A stretch of DNA of 64,000 nt from Schistocerca nitens (Eukaryota > Arthropoda > Insecta > Orthoptera > Acrididae), in the NCBI RefSeq assembly GCF_023898315.1, contig NC_064622.1, positions 174,736,178 to 174,800,177 on the forward strand, given 5' to 3'. The number at the start of each line of letters is the position of its first letter. Position 1 is the first letter of the stretch. A program made the position numbers and the translations under genes. Shown piece after piece: positions 1 to 10,599 of this stretch. The notes beneath the pieces were generated by a model, which searched no databases, was not told the origin of the DNA, and saw only the letters and a list, made by a program, of their open reading frames with translations.

Positions 1-60
1 CTAGATGTTTACTAATCGTGTAACTGAGGCTGGACTTGGGTAACATTCTGGCAATCTTGT

Positions 61-264
61 GTCTCGGGTTCTTCTGTCGACGTTCGTCTGAAGATTTTAC
101 TGACGTTTCGTCAGCACGAGTGGCTGGCATTATCAAAACTTCACCCTCCTTTGCCGGCGGTGAACTGGAGCAGAGCTCGCGGCCGCAGACTATATGTACC
201 TGGCGCGCCAACGTCCGAGGGCTTCTCCGCAGTCATTTTCGGTACGGTTCTCCTCTTGCTGCCT
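61..264 (+). repeat. Left inverted terminal repeat of the Penelope-like element
   Basis: Positions 61-264 match the reverse complement of 2258-2466 with a scatter of substitutions, roughly 85-90% by eye. Shared landmarks are a SacI-NotI-like stretch near 173-187, an AscI-like site near 204-211, and the outer GTCTCGGGTTCTTC. Confidence 0.85.
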
Positions 265-2384
265 GCAGCGCCTATTCACCACCGCCCAAGCACATCGTAT
301 CTACGACAGAATGGAACGAGCTTTCCTTCGTGAGCGAATTCACACAACACGGAGAGACTTGCCAAGAACGGATCAGAAACTTTTGGACATGTTCTATCAA
401 CTAAGTAGCAGACTGCAGCGCGACGAGTGGGAAAAGATCGACAGCATCACACGCAGGAACGTGTAGAACGAACTTGAGCGCTACACTGAGTGACCGAAGA
501 AAAAGTTTGAAAGTTGCCGGAAGCAGTGGTCAGACTCGCTGAACGACAATTGACCGAAGAGAAAGTGTCTGTTCCTCGAAAAGGAGGGAATTCTCTATCA
601 TCCCAAGAACTATACCTGTGGTGGACTTCATTGCTATCACCGACGAGGCCATTCGGTCCCTTTCCTGTGAAAGGGCAGAGGAAATACGCACTGAAACAGC
701 CAGAATGCTGCGCCGAGCTAAACCACCAGCTTGCTATCTGAGGAAACAAGAAGTACAAGCTATTAAGAATCTTAATGTCGACAAGAGTGTATTGGTACTG
801 CCTGCCGATAAGGGGAATGTGGCCATCGTAATTAAGACCGAAGATTATGAGCAAAAGATCAGAGACCTATTAGATCCGATGACGCACCAAAAACGAAGCG
901 CAGATCCGTCGCAGCGTATCACACGGAATACGAATCGGTTAATCAAGGCGTCTTCTCTGCCGGCGGACATACAGAGAAACCTGCGTAACACAGAAGCCCT
1001 ATCACCTCGGCTGTATGGATTACCTAAGATCTATAAGGCTCCAGCCGCACGTGGGGAAGACCAATAGATACATAAAGGACTCAGGATATTTCAGTGAGAG
1101 ATTGAAGAAACTAAAACTTGCACCAAACGACATCCTGGTCAGCTTTGATATTGTTTCTTTGTTTACGAAAGTGAGACTCAGTGACGCTTTGGAACACATC
1201 GGTTCCATTTTCCCGAAAGACATCACAAAGCTCTTCCATGCATGTCTCACTACGAGCTATTTACCTGGAATGGCGATTTCTACGAGCAGCTGGAAGGCAT
1301 CGCCATGGGTAGTCCTCTCAGTCCATTGGTGGCCAACTTCTTCATGGAACATTTCGAAGCACAGGCACTGGACTCGGCGACTTGTAAGCCTAAGGTGTGG
1401 TACAGGTACGCCGATGATACTTTTGCTGTGTGGAGCCATGGTGAAGAACAGCTCGACGACTTCCTAAGACACACCAACATAAAATTTACCATGAAAGTAG
1501 AAAAGGACAAAAAACTACGATTTCTAGATGTGCTGGTCACAAGGGATGGCGAAAACCTGGAACATTGCGTGTACCGAAAACCGACACACACAGACCTGCA
1601 CAAACTATCAAACCACCACCCGAGCCAGAAAAGAGGAATGATTCATACGCTCGTAACGCGAGCGGGTCGAATATGTGAGCCGCAGCACCTCAAACGTGAA
1701 ATGCAACACCTGGAAAGTGTTCTGAGGAGCAATAGGTACTCCACAAATTACATTAGAAGTGTAACTCAGCCAAACACTCGGCGAGGTAAGAAATCAGAAA
1801 AAGAAATGTCGGGTACCGCCTTTCTGCCATACATTCCCAGAATGACGGTCAGAATCGGCCGTATATTGCACAAACACGGCGTAAAGACAATTTTCAAACC
1901 GACAATGAAGACCAAAGAATGTCTTAGATCGGCAAAGAATCAAAGCTTACCATGCACATGCGGAAAATTTTATGTCGGAATGACTGGACGATCAATCAAC
2001 AGCAGGATCAAAGAACATAAGCGACACTGTAGGTTGAGGTAGGTAGAGAAATCGGCCGTGGGACAGTACGCACAGAGTGAGACCGACCATGTAATAAAAT
2101 TCTCCGACACGGAAGTTCTGGCTGTAGAGAAGCACTATCACACCCGCTTGTTCAGAGAAGCTGTAGAAATTCAAAAACACGCGAACAGCTTCAACAAGAA
2201 AGAGGAAAGCCTTAAGGTAAACGGATCCCGGCTTCCCGTACTGCAGCGAACTACTGTCGCGGGTAGCAAGAGGAGAACCGCACCGGAAATAGCCGCGGAG
2301 AAGACCTCGGACGTTGGCGCGCCAGGTACATACAGTCTGCGGCCGCGAGCTCGGCATCAGTTCACCACCGGCAATGGAGAGTGA
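194..2384 (+). pseudogene. Penelope-like reverse transcriptase / GIY-YIG polyprotein, broken
   Basis: Consecutive plus-strand frames give the expected domain order. An N-terminal helical segment lies at 194-466. The region with LPADKGN and RLYGLPKI is at 618-1050. RT motif A (DILVSFDIVSLFT) is at 1129-1170, motif B (GIAMGSPLSP) near 1297-1330, and the catalytic YADD near 1407-1420. The GIY-YIG-like YVGMTGRSINSRIKEH segment is at 1971-2020. Breaks: frames shift between 466 and 618, near 1055, and near 1240-1260. At about 1045 the normal region between the LPKI box and motif A appears deleted by roughly 25-30 residues. A TAG at 2040-2042 cuts the frame inside the endonuclease domain, after which the same frame stays open to 2384. 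The product would not be functional. Confidence 0.8.
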
Positions 2385-2466
2385 AGCTTTGACAATGCCA
2401 GTCACTCGGGCTGGCAAAACGTCAGTAAAATCATAAGACGAACATCGGCCGAAGAACCCGAGACAG
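2258..2466 (-). repeat. Right inverted terminal repeat of the Penelope-like element
   Basis: Reverse-complement partner of 61-264. It includes the last codons of the polyprotein frame, which remain open to 2384, so the repeat overlaps the 3' end of the coding region. Confidence 0.85.
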
Positions 2467-2471
2467 AAACA

Positions 2472-2592
2472 AATAGGCAGTTTGAAACTTCCTGGCAGAT
2501 TAAAACTGTGTGCCGGACCGAGACTCGAACTCGGGACCTATGCCCTTCGCGGGCAAGTGCTCTACCATCTGAGCTACCCAAGCACGACTCAC
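2472..2592 (-). mobile_element. SINE-A, tRNA-derived SINE
   Basis: On the minus strand this reads as a tRNA-like head with an A box (TAGCTCAGATGGTAGAGCA) and a B box (GAGTTCGAGTCTCGG), followed by the tail ACAGTTTTAATCTGCCAGGAAG. The same tail recurs in the composites at 23.5 and 24.6 kb. It is a SINE and not a tRNA gene because the tRNA-like part continues into a family-specific tail. It abuts a LINE fragment on its right. Confidence 0.75.
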
Positions 2593-2595
2593 GCC

Positions 2596-2890
2596 TCGTC
2601 ATCTTGTATCATCCTACAGTCTCTCATCTTCGACACCTTCCCAAACACCACAGCATCGTCAGCAAACAACCGCAGATTGCTGTCCACGCTGTTGATATAT
2701 GTATATAAAAAAATCCTGACGATACCCTAGTCGCTGATGAAAACTCGCCGTCGAGGACAACATACTGAGTTCTATTACTTAAGAAGTCTTTGAGCCACTC
2801 ACATATCTGGGAACCTATTCCGTATGTTCATACCTTCGTCAACAGTCTTCAGTCGTGTACCTTGTCAAACACTTTTGTTTGTCATCTGTG
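2596..2890 (-). mobile_element. LINE-3 fragment (CR1/Jockey-like RT)
   Basis: The minus strand encodes, with breaks, an RT stretch including LSNRTQYVVL (about 2745-2790) and LRLFADDAVV, the motif C region (about 2640-2670). Similar sequence occurs on the plus strand at 29990-30400 and 59940-60200. The fragment is truncated at both ends, with SINE-A on its left, and carries frameshifts. Confidence 0.65.
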
Positions 2891-3065
2891 ATTACATACC
2901 GTCCTACAATGTTAACTATTATTATTTATTATTATTTAGCGTATGGAATTACGTATGAACAGTGACTAGCATTAGTGGATTACATAGTTTTACAAAATTT
3001 TACAAAAATATATTAATTTTATAATTTATAATTTAAAAATAAGTCTATAAATTAATATCTAATTT
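2891..3065. other. AT-rich spacer
   Basis: Very AT-rich short runs (TTATTATTATT, TATAATTTATAATTT). I see no gene or named repeat. Confidence 0.5.
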
Positions 3066-3985
3066 GTAGATCTATTCAAGGGCTGCCTCTGTCACTTCAA
3101 AGAAATCTTCCAAGTTCCCATGGTAGGCTCTTCTGCTACAGCTTGTTACAATGTGATGGATCGACTGGTGTTCATTTCCAAAGTCACAATGAAAAGATGA
3201 AGCCCTTCCCCATCGGTAGAGATTTTGAGCATAGATGCCATGGCCTGTGCTGATCCGATTACTTGTTTTCCAGGCACGTCGCGTTAGTTCCATACAGACT
3301 AGTCTTGTGTCAGGTCATTGGAGGGTCTGATGTTCCTCATGGGAAATGGTGTTCCACATTTCTATACACTTTTTGTTGATACTGAAAGTAGCTGCCTGTA
3401 GCGATCCTGCCAGTACGACAGATGGCTGCCTCGATTTTAATCGGTTCATTCGGAGTGCAGGAACGTGAGATTGCATTGGAAGCTCGGGTATTTTAAGTAA
3501 TTTTTGGTATTCCTTGAGGAGGGCGTCCTGTCTTCGGAGGTCTGGTTGCTTAGAGGTGGTAGCCGGTATAGAGGAGTAGATTTGATGCTGCCTGTTATTG
3601 TCCTCATTGCTGCATTTAGCTCCACGTCAATTTTTCTCACATGTGTGCTATTGAGCCACACTGGGGCACAGTATTCAGCAACAGAGAAGCGCATCGCAGT
3701 GTCGCAGCTCTTGCGTCGCGTGAGGTACCACCCAGATTCTGTATGATGTTATTGCTTGATCTCAGCTTTGCTGCCGTGTTTTCTATGTGCTTCTTGTAAG
3801 AGAGGGTTCTATCAAGAGTCACTCCTAGATATTTTGGAAAGACTTGGTAGTGAAGGACCTGACCATTAAAGGTGACATTCAACTTCGTATTGGCCATTCT
3901 GTTGTTAAGGTGAAAGCAGTTGACTTCCGTCTTAGGTGGATTTGGTATCAGTCTCCACTTTTTGAAGGTGTTAGGGAACTAATTC
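3066..3985 (-). pseudogene. LINE-5, non-LTR retrotransposon 3' coding fragment
   Basis: Minus-strand frames in order cover the C-terminal RT region and beyond. One has KYLGVTLDRTLSYKKHI (3637-3897). The next has EYCAPVWLNS (3446-3694). The last has the tail TRRAWKTSNRISTG and a CDCGN/CDFGNEHQSIHHIV zinc-knuckle-like stretch (3072-3293). This order is typical of Jockey/RTE-type polyproteins after the catalytic box. The catalytic RT motifs are missing, so the copy is 5'-truncated. Several frameshifts separate the pieces. Family assignment beyond non-LTR is uncertain. Confidence 0.7.
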
Positions 3986-4816
3986 ACTGGTGATTGCTCC
4001 TTTTAGGGACCAAATCATTTTTACTCGTTCACCATTCGTTTCTTAATCAGTTCTATAATAGCTTCGAAATTCCACAAGGAATGGTTCTGGATACGCTGTC
4101 AACTAGTCAGTATCCATTACATTTTCCACGTTAATAAAAACTGATACTGACATGATAACATCTATCTGCGTCACGGGGCATGATAGGAGCTCGAGTTGTG
4201 AAGTGTAATTTTTTCTAGAGGCGGTGAGGTGTAACTTCATCCTCGTGCCCATCGCTAGTTACTCACATCCCCTATACAAAGTAAGTTTTAGAGTATTGGA
4301 TAAAAATTCGAATGCATACATTTATAATGAAAGTTCGTAAAATATTTCTAATGAAACCCCTTACTATTTTTTGTATACACATCACACCTAAGTGCGATCA
4401 GAAGTTTTCGAACTAAGAAATGTTTGTGGCCTCAACGAACGAAATTCGGAATAGAAGAACTCTAGGTTTTACGACAGGCCCTCAGTTCTTTCAAAGACTT
4501 ACCATGTGTAATTTAAATATTTTGTAAATTTAATGTATTTTTTGTATGTATGTTTTAGAATCTCGACACGGGCCAAGCTCAAGCCGGCTACCATGTATCT
4601 ATGTATATCATCCCTTTTATTTACTTTGAATTATTCCTTCATTGCCCTTGTAAATAATTGCTTATGCCTGTCGATTTGCTATTGCTCACACTGTTATTTC
4701 AGAACCTGTAATGAAGCTGCATATTCTGCTGTCTTGGAATTTTTTTTAATGTTTAAAGTGGATGTGCAATGTGGCCTTTTTAGCATTGATTTCCAAGTAG
4801 TCAAAAATGTTGTCAT
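3986..4816. other. Unassigned sequence, no gene recognised
   Basis: AT-rich sequence without recognisable coding similarity. A frame beginning at 4533 stays open through this DNA into the LINE insertion at 4827. Its first 98 codons are hydrophobic and match nothing I know. Confidence 0.4.
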
Positions 4817-4826
4817 ACCCAGCAAG

Positions 4827-6316
4827 CTGCGTGAAGAGTTTGACAGAGCACAGAAAGACCTGAGTCGAAACAAAGCCCCGGGAGTAGACAACATTCCATT
4901 AGAACTACTGACGGCCTTGGAAGAGCCTGTCCTGACAAAACTCTACCATCTGGTGAGCAAGATGTACGAGACAGGCGAAATACCCTCAGACTTCAAGAAG
5001 AATATAATAATTCCAATCCCAAAGAAAGCAAGTGTTGACAGATATGAAAATTACCGATCTATCAGTTTAATAAGTCACAGCTGCAAAATACTAAAGCGAA
5101 TTCTTTACAGACGAATGAAAAAACTGGTAGAAGCCGACCTCGGGGAAGATCAGTTTGGATTCCGTAGAAATGTTGGAACACGTGAGGCAATACTGACCTT
5201 ACGACTTATCTTAGAAGAAAGAATAAGGAAAGGCAAACCTACATTTCTAGCATTTGTAGACTTGGAGAAAGCTTTTGACAATGTTGACTGGAACACTCTC
5301 TTTCAAATTCTGAAGGTGGCAGGGGTAAAATACAGGGAGCGAAAAGCTATTTACAATTTGTACAGAAACCAGATGGCAGTTATAAGAGTCGAGGGGCATG
5401 AAAGGGAAGCAGTGGTTGGTAAGGGAGTGAGACAGGGTTGTAGCCTCTCCCCGATGTTATTCAATCTGTATATTGAGCAAGCAGTAAAGGAAGCAAAAGA
5501 AAAATTTGGAGTAGGTATTAAAATCCAGGGAGAAGAAATAAAAACTTTGAGGTTCGCCGATGACATTGTAATTCTGTCAGAGACAGCAAAGGACTTGGAA
5601 GAGCAGTTGAACGGAATGGACAGTGTCTTGAAAGGAGGATATAAGATGAACACCAACAAAAGCAAAACGAGGATAATGGAATGTAGTCGAATTAAGTCGG
5701 GTGATGCTGAGGGAATTAGATTAGGAAATGATACGCTTAAAGTAGTAAAGGAGTTTGCTATTTGGGGAGCAAATTAACTGATGATGGTCTAAGTAGGAAG
5801 GATATAAAATGTAGACTGGCAATGGCAAGGAAATCGTTTCTGAAGAAGAGAAATTTGTTAACGTCGAATATAGATTTAAGTGTTAGGAAGTCATTTCTGA
5901 AAGTATTTGTATGGAGTGTAGCCATGTATGGAAGTGAAACATGGACGATAAATAGTTTGGACAAGAAGAGAATAGAAGCTTTCGAAATGTGGTGCTACAG
6001 AAGAATGTTGAAGATTAGATGGGTAGATCACATAACTAATGAGGAGGTATTGAATAGGATTGGGGAGAAGAGAAGTTTGTGGCACAACTTGACTAGAAGA
6101 AGGGATCGGTTGGTAGGACATGTTCTGAGGCATCAAGGGCTCACAAATTTAGAATTGGAGGGCAGCGTGGAGGGTAAAAATCGTAGAGGGAGACCAAGAG
6201 ATCAATACACTAAGCAGATTCAGAAGGATGTAGGTTGCAGTAGGTACTGGGAGATGAAGAAGCTTGCACAGGACAAAGTAGCATGGAGAGCTGCATCAAA
6301 CCAGTCTCAGGACTGA
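4827..6316 (+). pseudogene. LINE-1 reverse transcriptase, one frameshift
   Basis: The frame covers RT finger/palm motifs: NKAPGVDNIP, then QFGFRRNVGT, then motif A FVDLEKAFDNV (about 5255-5285), motif B RQGCSLSPMLFN (5430-5466), and catalytic FADDIVILSE (5551-5582). After a break near 5755 the second frame (to 6316) carries the thumb and a C-terminal segment with SETWT, RRMLKIRWVDH and GRPRDQY. Comparison with the 44.7-kb copy shows a single missing T near 5755 (GAGTTTGCT here, GAGTTTTGCT there). Apart from this and the 5' truncation the frame is clean, which suggests a fairly young insertion. The family type (RTE-like, apurinic-endonuclease group) is inferred from the RT style. Confidence 0.85.
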
Positions 6317-6339
6317 AGACCACAACAACAACAACAACA
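4827..6339 (+). mobile_element. LINE-1 (RTE-like) insertion with 10-bp target-site duplication
   Basis: A 5'-truncated non-LTR retrotransposon inserted between direct repeats ACCCAGCAAG at 4817-4826 and 6340-6349. It ends in a (CAA)n tail at about 6320-6340. The truncation lies inside the RT domain, so the endonuclease is absent. A close relative is at 44658-45918 on the minus strand, and older copies are at 22712 and 63600. Confidence 0.88.
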
Positions 6340-6349
6340 ACCCAGCAAG

Positions 6350-6639
6350 TGTCCTGGGGCAAGCTTTTATTAAATTTATGGAGTTGAACGACTTTCTTTG
6401 GTTTTGAGGAATGCTCTGTACTACTATAGAAACGTAATTTAAATCTGTTTATTTGGCCTGTTCCCGTGAGCTTAATGTTTCGTAATTTCTTAACTTCACT
6501 TGTCCACTGTGTCAAATAAGGTTTATTAATCCTTTTTTACGTTATATTTGGCCCCTGTGGTAAATAAGTATATTTTTCTTTATTCTCAGCACCTTACAAA
6601 TCCCAGCTGCCTATCATTTCAATTTTGATGGCGTCAGAA
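6350..6639. other. Unassigned sequence
   Basis: Right flank of the LINE-1 insertion. It is continuous with the DNA left of 4817 if the LINE is removed. No gene seen. Confidence 0.4.
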
Positions 6640-6699
6640 AAGTCGTTTGTATCTCATGGAAAAACCGGTCTTCGTAATATGCCCTACCAGTAAGTTGAA

Positions 6700-6835
6700 A
6701 ATCCATTTTGGCCGAGAGCAGTGACCACAGAATGAAGATGATCTGCCCCTAAGACTTCCACTTGGCGGCCGAACTTCCCCGAATAGGGGCCTCCCGGTCA
6801 ACGATACCATTGGCTCATTTCCATATTTTCTTTTT
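6700..6835 (+). repeat. Possible SINE-C-related fragment
   Basis: Its reverse complement (ATGGAAATGAG..., GGGAGGCCCCTATTCGG, CCAAGTGGAAGTCTTA) resembles the non-tRNA part of the SINE-C copies at 38490 and 52800 (ATGGAAATGCCG, GGGCCTCCC, GCAAGTCTTT). No tRNA-like head is present. The assignment is by eye and weak. Confidence 0.35.
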
Positions 6836-6899
6836 TTTTGTGCTTCTAGAGAATCGTACCGCAGGCCACTTGTTGAATGGGCTCTTATTTGCCACAAGC

Positions 6900-6903
<4 letters not shown>

Positions 6904-6935
<32 letters not shown>

Positions 6936-9900
6936 GGTCTTCTGACTGGTTTGATACGGCCCGCCACGAATTTCTCTCCTGTGCCAACCGCTTCATCTCA
7001 GAATACCACTTGCAACCTACGTCCTCTATTATTTGCTGGATGTATTCCAATCTCTGTCTTCCTCTACAGTTTTTGCCATCTACAACTCCCTCTAGTACCA
7101 TGGAAGTCAGTCCCTGATGTCTTAACAGATGTCCCATCATCATGTCCCTTCTCCTTGTGAGTGTTTTCCGACATATTCCTCTCCTCTCCAATTCTGCGCA
7201 GAATCTCCTCATTTCTTACCTTATCAGTCCACCTAATTTTCAAAATTTGTCTACAGCACCACATCTCAAATGCTTCAATTCTCTTCTGTTCCGGTTTTGC
7301 CACAGTCCACGTTTCACTACTATACAATGCTGTGCTCCAGACGTACATTCTCAGAAATTTCTTCCTCAAATTAAGGCCTATGTTTGATACTAGTAAACTT
7401 CCCTTGACCAGTAATGCCCTTTTTGCCAGTGCTAGTCTGCGTCTGATGTCCTCCTTGCTCTGTCCGTCATTGGTTATTTTGCTACACAGGTAGCAGAATT
7501 CCTTAAATTCATCCACTTTGTGACCATCAGTCCTGATGTTAAGTTTCTCGATGTTCTCATTTCTGTTCTTCCGTCTTTCTTCGATTTACTCTCAGTCCAT
7601 ATTCTGTACTCATTAGACTGTCCATCGCATTCAGCATCATGTAATTCTTCTTCACTTTCACTCGGGATAGCAATATCATCAGCGAATCGTATCATTCATA
7701 TCCTTCCACCTTGAATTTTAATTCCACTCTTGAACCTTTCTTTCATTTCCACCATTGCTTCTTCGATGTACAGATCGAACACAAGGGGCGAAAGACTACA
7801 CCCGTGTCTTAAACCATTTTTAATCTGAGCATTTCGCTCTTGGTCGTTCACTATTATTTTTTCCTCTTGATACTTGTACTTACTGTATATTACCCGTCTC
7901 TCCCTATAGCTTACCTACATTTTCTCTGAATTTCGAGAATGTTGCACTGTTCCATCGTGGAACGCTTTTTCCAGATTAACAAATCCTATGAAAGTGCCTT
8001 GATTTTTCTTTAGTCTTGCTTCCAATGTCAACTGCAACGTCAGAATTACCTTTCTCGTGCTTTTACCTTTTCTAAAGTAATACTGGTCGTCATGTAGCAC
8101 GTCCTCAATTTTCTTTTCCAGTCTTCTGTATATTATTCTCGTCAGCAACTTGGATGCATGAGCTGTTAAGCTGATTGTGCCATAATTCTCGCACCTGTTA
8201 GCTCTTGCGGTCTTCGGAATTGTGTGGATGATACTTTTCCGAACGTCAGGTGGTACTCATGCATTCTACACACTAATGTGAATAGTCGTTTTGTTGCCAC
8301 TTGCTCCAATGATTTTAGGGATTCTGATGGAATGTTATCTATCACTTCTGCCTTATATGATCTTAAGTCCTCCAAAGCTCTTTTAAATTCTGATTCTAAT
8401 ACTGGATCTCCTATGTCTTCTAAACTGACTCCCGTTTCGTCTTCTATCACGTTAGATAAATCTTGCCCCTGATAGAGGCCTTCAATGTGCTCATTCCACC
8501 TATCCGCTCTCTCCTCTGCATGTAACAAAGGAATTCCGGTTGCACTCTTAATGTTACCACTCTTGTCTTTAATTTCACCGCAGGTTGTTTTGACTTTCCT
8601 ATGTACTGAGTCGGTCCTTCCGACTATCGTTTCTTTTCCGATTTCTTCACTTTTTTCATGCAACCATTTCGTCTTAGCTTCCCTGCACTTCCTATTTATT
8701 TCATTCCTCAGCGACTTGTATTTCTGCATCCTGAATTTCCTTGAACGCTTTTGTACGCCTTCTTTCATCGATCAACTGAAGTATTGCTTCTGTTATCCAT
8801 GGTTTCTTTTCGGTCAACTTCTTTGCACCTCTGTTTTTATTTCCAGCTTCCGTGATTGCCCTTTTTAGAGATGTCCATTACGCTTCAACTGTACTGCCTA
8901 CTGCACTATTCTTTATTGCCGTATCTACAGCCTTAGAGAACTTCAAGCATATCTCGTCATTCCTTATAACTTCCATATCACACTTCTTTGTGTATTGATT
9001 CTTACTGAATAATCTCTTAAACTTCAGCCTACTCTTCATCACTACTATATTGTGATCTGAGTCTATATCTGCTCCTGGGTACACCTTACAAACCAGAATC
9101 TCTGTCTGACCCTGCTGTAATCTAACTGAAATCTTCCCGTTTTACCAGGCCTTTTCCAAGTATACCTCCTCCTCTTATGATTCTTGAACAGAATATTCCC
9201 TATTACTAGTTGAAATTTATTAGAGAACTAATTTAGTCTCTCTCCTCTCTCATTCCTTGTTCAACTCATATTCTCCTGCTATTTTTTCTTCTGCTCCTTT
9301 CCCTACAACTGCATTCCAGTCCCTCATGACTATAGGATTTTCATCTCCCCTTACATATTGTACTACCATCTCAGTATCCTCATACACTTTCTCTCTCTCC
9401 TCATCTTCTGCTTGCGACGTCGGCATGTATACCTGAACTATCGCTGTCGGTATTGGTTTGCTGTCGATTCTGATAAGAACAGCCCTGTCACTGAACTGTT
9501 CACAGTAACACACTCTTTGCCCTACCTTCATACTCATAACGAATACTACTACTGTTATACCATTTTCTGCTGTTGTTGATATTACCCTATACTCATCTGA
9601 CCAGAAATCCTGGTCTTCTTTCCACTTCACTTCACTGATCCCTACTATATCTAGACTGAGTCTTTGCATTTCCCTTTTCAGATCTTCTAATTTCCCTACC
9701 ACGTTCAAGCTTCTGACATTCCACGTCCCAACTCGTAGAACGTCATCCTTCCGTTGATTATTCAATCATTTTCTCATGGTAACCTCCCCCTTGGGCAGTC
9801 CCCTCCCGGAGATCCAATTGGGCACTAGTCCGGAATCTTTTGCCAACGGAGAGATAATCATGTTACTTCTTCAGTTAAAGGCCACCTGTCCAGTGGATAC

Positions 9901-10063
9901 ACAATACGTGTCTTTATTGCAGTGGTTTCCATTACCTTCTGCATTCTCATACCGTTGATCATTGCTGATTCTTGGGGGCAGTTTCCCATAGACAAGAGTG
10001 TGCCCTGAACCTCTGTCCGCTCCTTCGCCCTCTTTGACAAGGCCGTTGGCAGAATGAGGGTGA
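6904..10063 (-). mobile_element. LINE-2 (RTE-like), near full length but decayed
   Basis: Minus-strand element ending in an A-tail, seen as a T run of about 26 at 6904-6930. Coding pieces follow in correct order from 9765 down to 6940: endonuclease, RT, thumb and C-terminal domain. A non-coding 5' leader runs to roughly 10063. No clean target-site duplication was found. At about 3.1 kb it is the longest LINE copy in the window. Confidence 0.8.
6940..9765 (-). pseudogene. LINE-2 endonuclease-reverse transcriptase polyprotein, broken
   Basis: The start region at 9765-9250 is an exonuclease-endonuclease-phosphatase domain. It has GTWNVRSLN (Asn), GISEVKW (Glu) and a DWNAVVG-like box, the metal-binding positions of APE-type LINE endonucleases. 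Next come pieces at 9084-8878 (SDHNIVVMKSRLKFK), 8768-8166 (linker and RT fingers), 8148-7915 (YYFRKGKSTR and motif A-like FVNLEKAFH, where the usual D is H), 7695-7474 (IRFADDIAI, catalytic motif C) and 7516-6940 (LCSKITNDGQS, SETWT, RRIGEERN, GRQRLEYIQQII). Each piece is in a different frame, so the gene is dead. Confidence 0.8.
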
Positions 10064-10231
10064 CTTCTTATGCCGGAAGTCTTTGGGCGCCAAAGCTGAT
10101 CAATTAATATTTAAGAGGTGGCGGGTTTCGAATCCGGGACACAGGACGATTTCGTTATGAATCAAAGACACTACCCGTTTATTATTTAATGATTATAAAG
10201 AATCCGCCTCGATTGCAAAAACAAACCGGAT

Positions 10232-10275
10232 GTTGACCTAGGTTTCGGCGCGGATTACCACGCCTTCTTCGGAAC
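10232..10275 (-). ncRNA. Hammerhead-like motif (minus strand), degenerate core
   Basis: Minus strand reads CCGAAGA (10272-10266), one unpaired A, a stem GGCG/CGCC with a 10-nt loop, GAAA, then the self-complementary ACCTAGGT followed by C. This matches the layout CUGANGA - helix II - GAAA - helix III - UH, except for C in place of U4 and one extra nucleotide before helix II. Self-cleavage is unlikely with C at position 4. It is listed because three sibling motifs share the layout. Confidence 0.3.
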
Positions 10276-10532
10276 GCACTAAAACTACAAACTGCCTAAA
10301 GAGGCATGGTCCAACATTAGTACATAAAGCCCAAAAGGGCAAAAGACTGGCATAAAATGTAAAATAAACGGAACGTGTGTACCACTTTTGCATTGACTTA
10401 GGTTTCGAAACCGGTGGTTTCGAAATGTTTTTTAAAAGTTTTTTAAAACGTTTTCACGATTTTTTTTTGTTTTGTTTTTTATATGTGTTGTGGCGTGTGA
10501 AAATTATCTCCCACCTCTTGCTATTTCCAGTG

Positions 10533-10580
10533 CGACACCTGAGGATGGGCTTATGAGAGTCCGAAACCGGTCGTGATAAT
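10533..10580 (+). ncRNA. Hammerhead-ribozyme-like motif
   Basis: CTGAGGA at 10539-10545 matches CUGANGA. After one extra T, GGGC (10547-10550) pairs with GTCC (10559-10562), one pair being G-U. GAAA follows at 10563-10566, then the palindrome ACCGGT and C at 10572, giving a GUC triplet. Helix I can form from CAC before the core (10536-10538) and GTG after the triplet (10573-10575). Penelope-like elements are known to carry hammerheads with very short helix III that act as dimers. The one-nucleotide insertion before helix II is non-canonical, so activity is uncertain. Confidence 0.4.
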
Positions 10581-10599
10581 AAAATAAATTTATAATTGA

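Larger units (their letters stand above)
61..2466 (+). mobile_element. Penelope-like retroelement with inverted terminal repeats
   Basis: The unit is bounded by two inverted copies of a sequence of about 205 bp (61-264 and 2258-2466). Between them lie decayed plus-strand frames for a Penelope-type polyprotein: an N-terminal helical region, a reverse transcriptase with a YADDTF box, and a C-terminal GIY-YIG-type endonuclease. Penelope elements are known to carry terminal repeats in direct or inverted arrangement. The body is about 2.4 kb. The copy is inactive through frameshifts, a stop and an internal deletion. A tRNA-SINE follows directly on the right. Confidence 0.85.

Noticed and set aside
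36..404. 122-residue plus-strand protein at the window start
   Set aside because: It lies on the inverted terminal repeat of the Penelope-like element. The mirrored frame at 2417-1992 shows the same text because the DNA is repeated, not because a protein is conserved.
2520..2590. tRNA gene on the minus strand
   Set aside because: A and B boxes are present, but the sequence runs into a SINE tail repeated elsewhere in the window. The same applies to all other tRNA-like heads listed.
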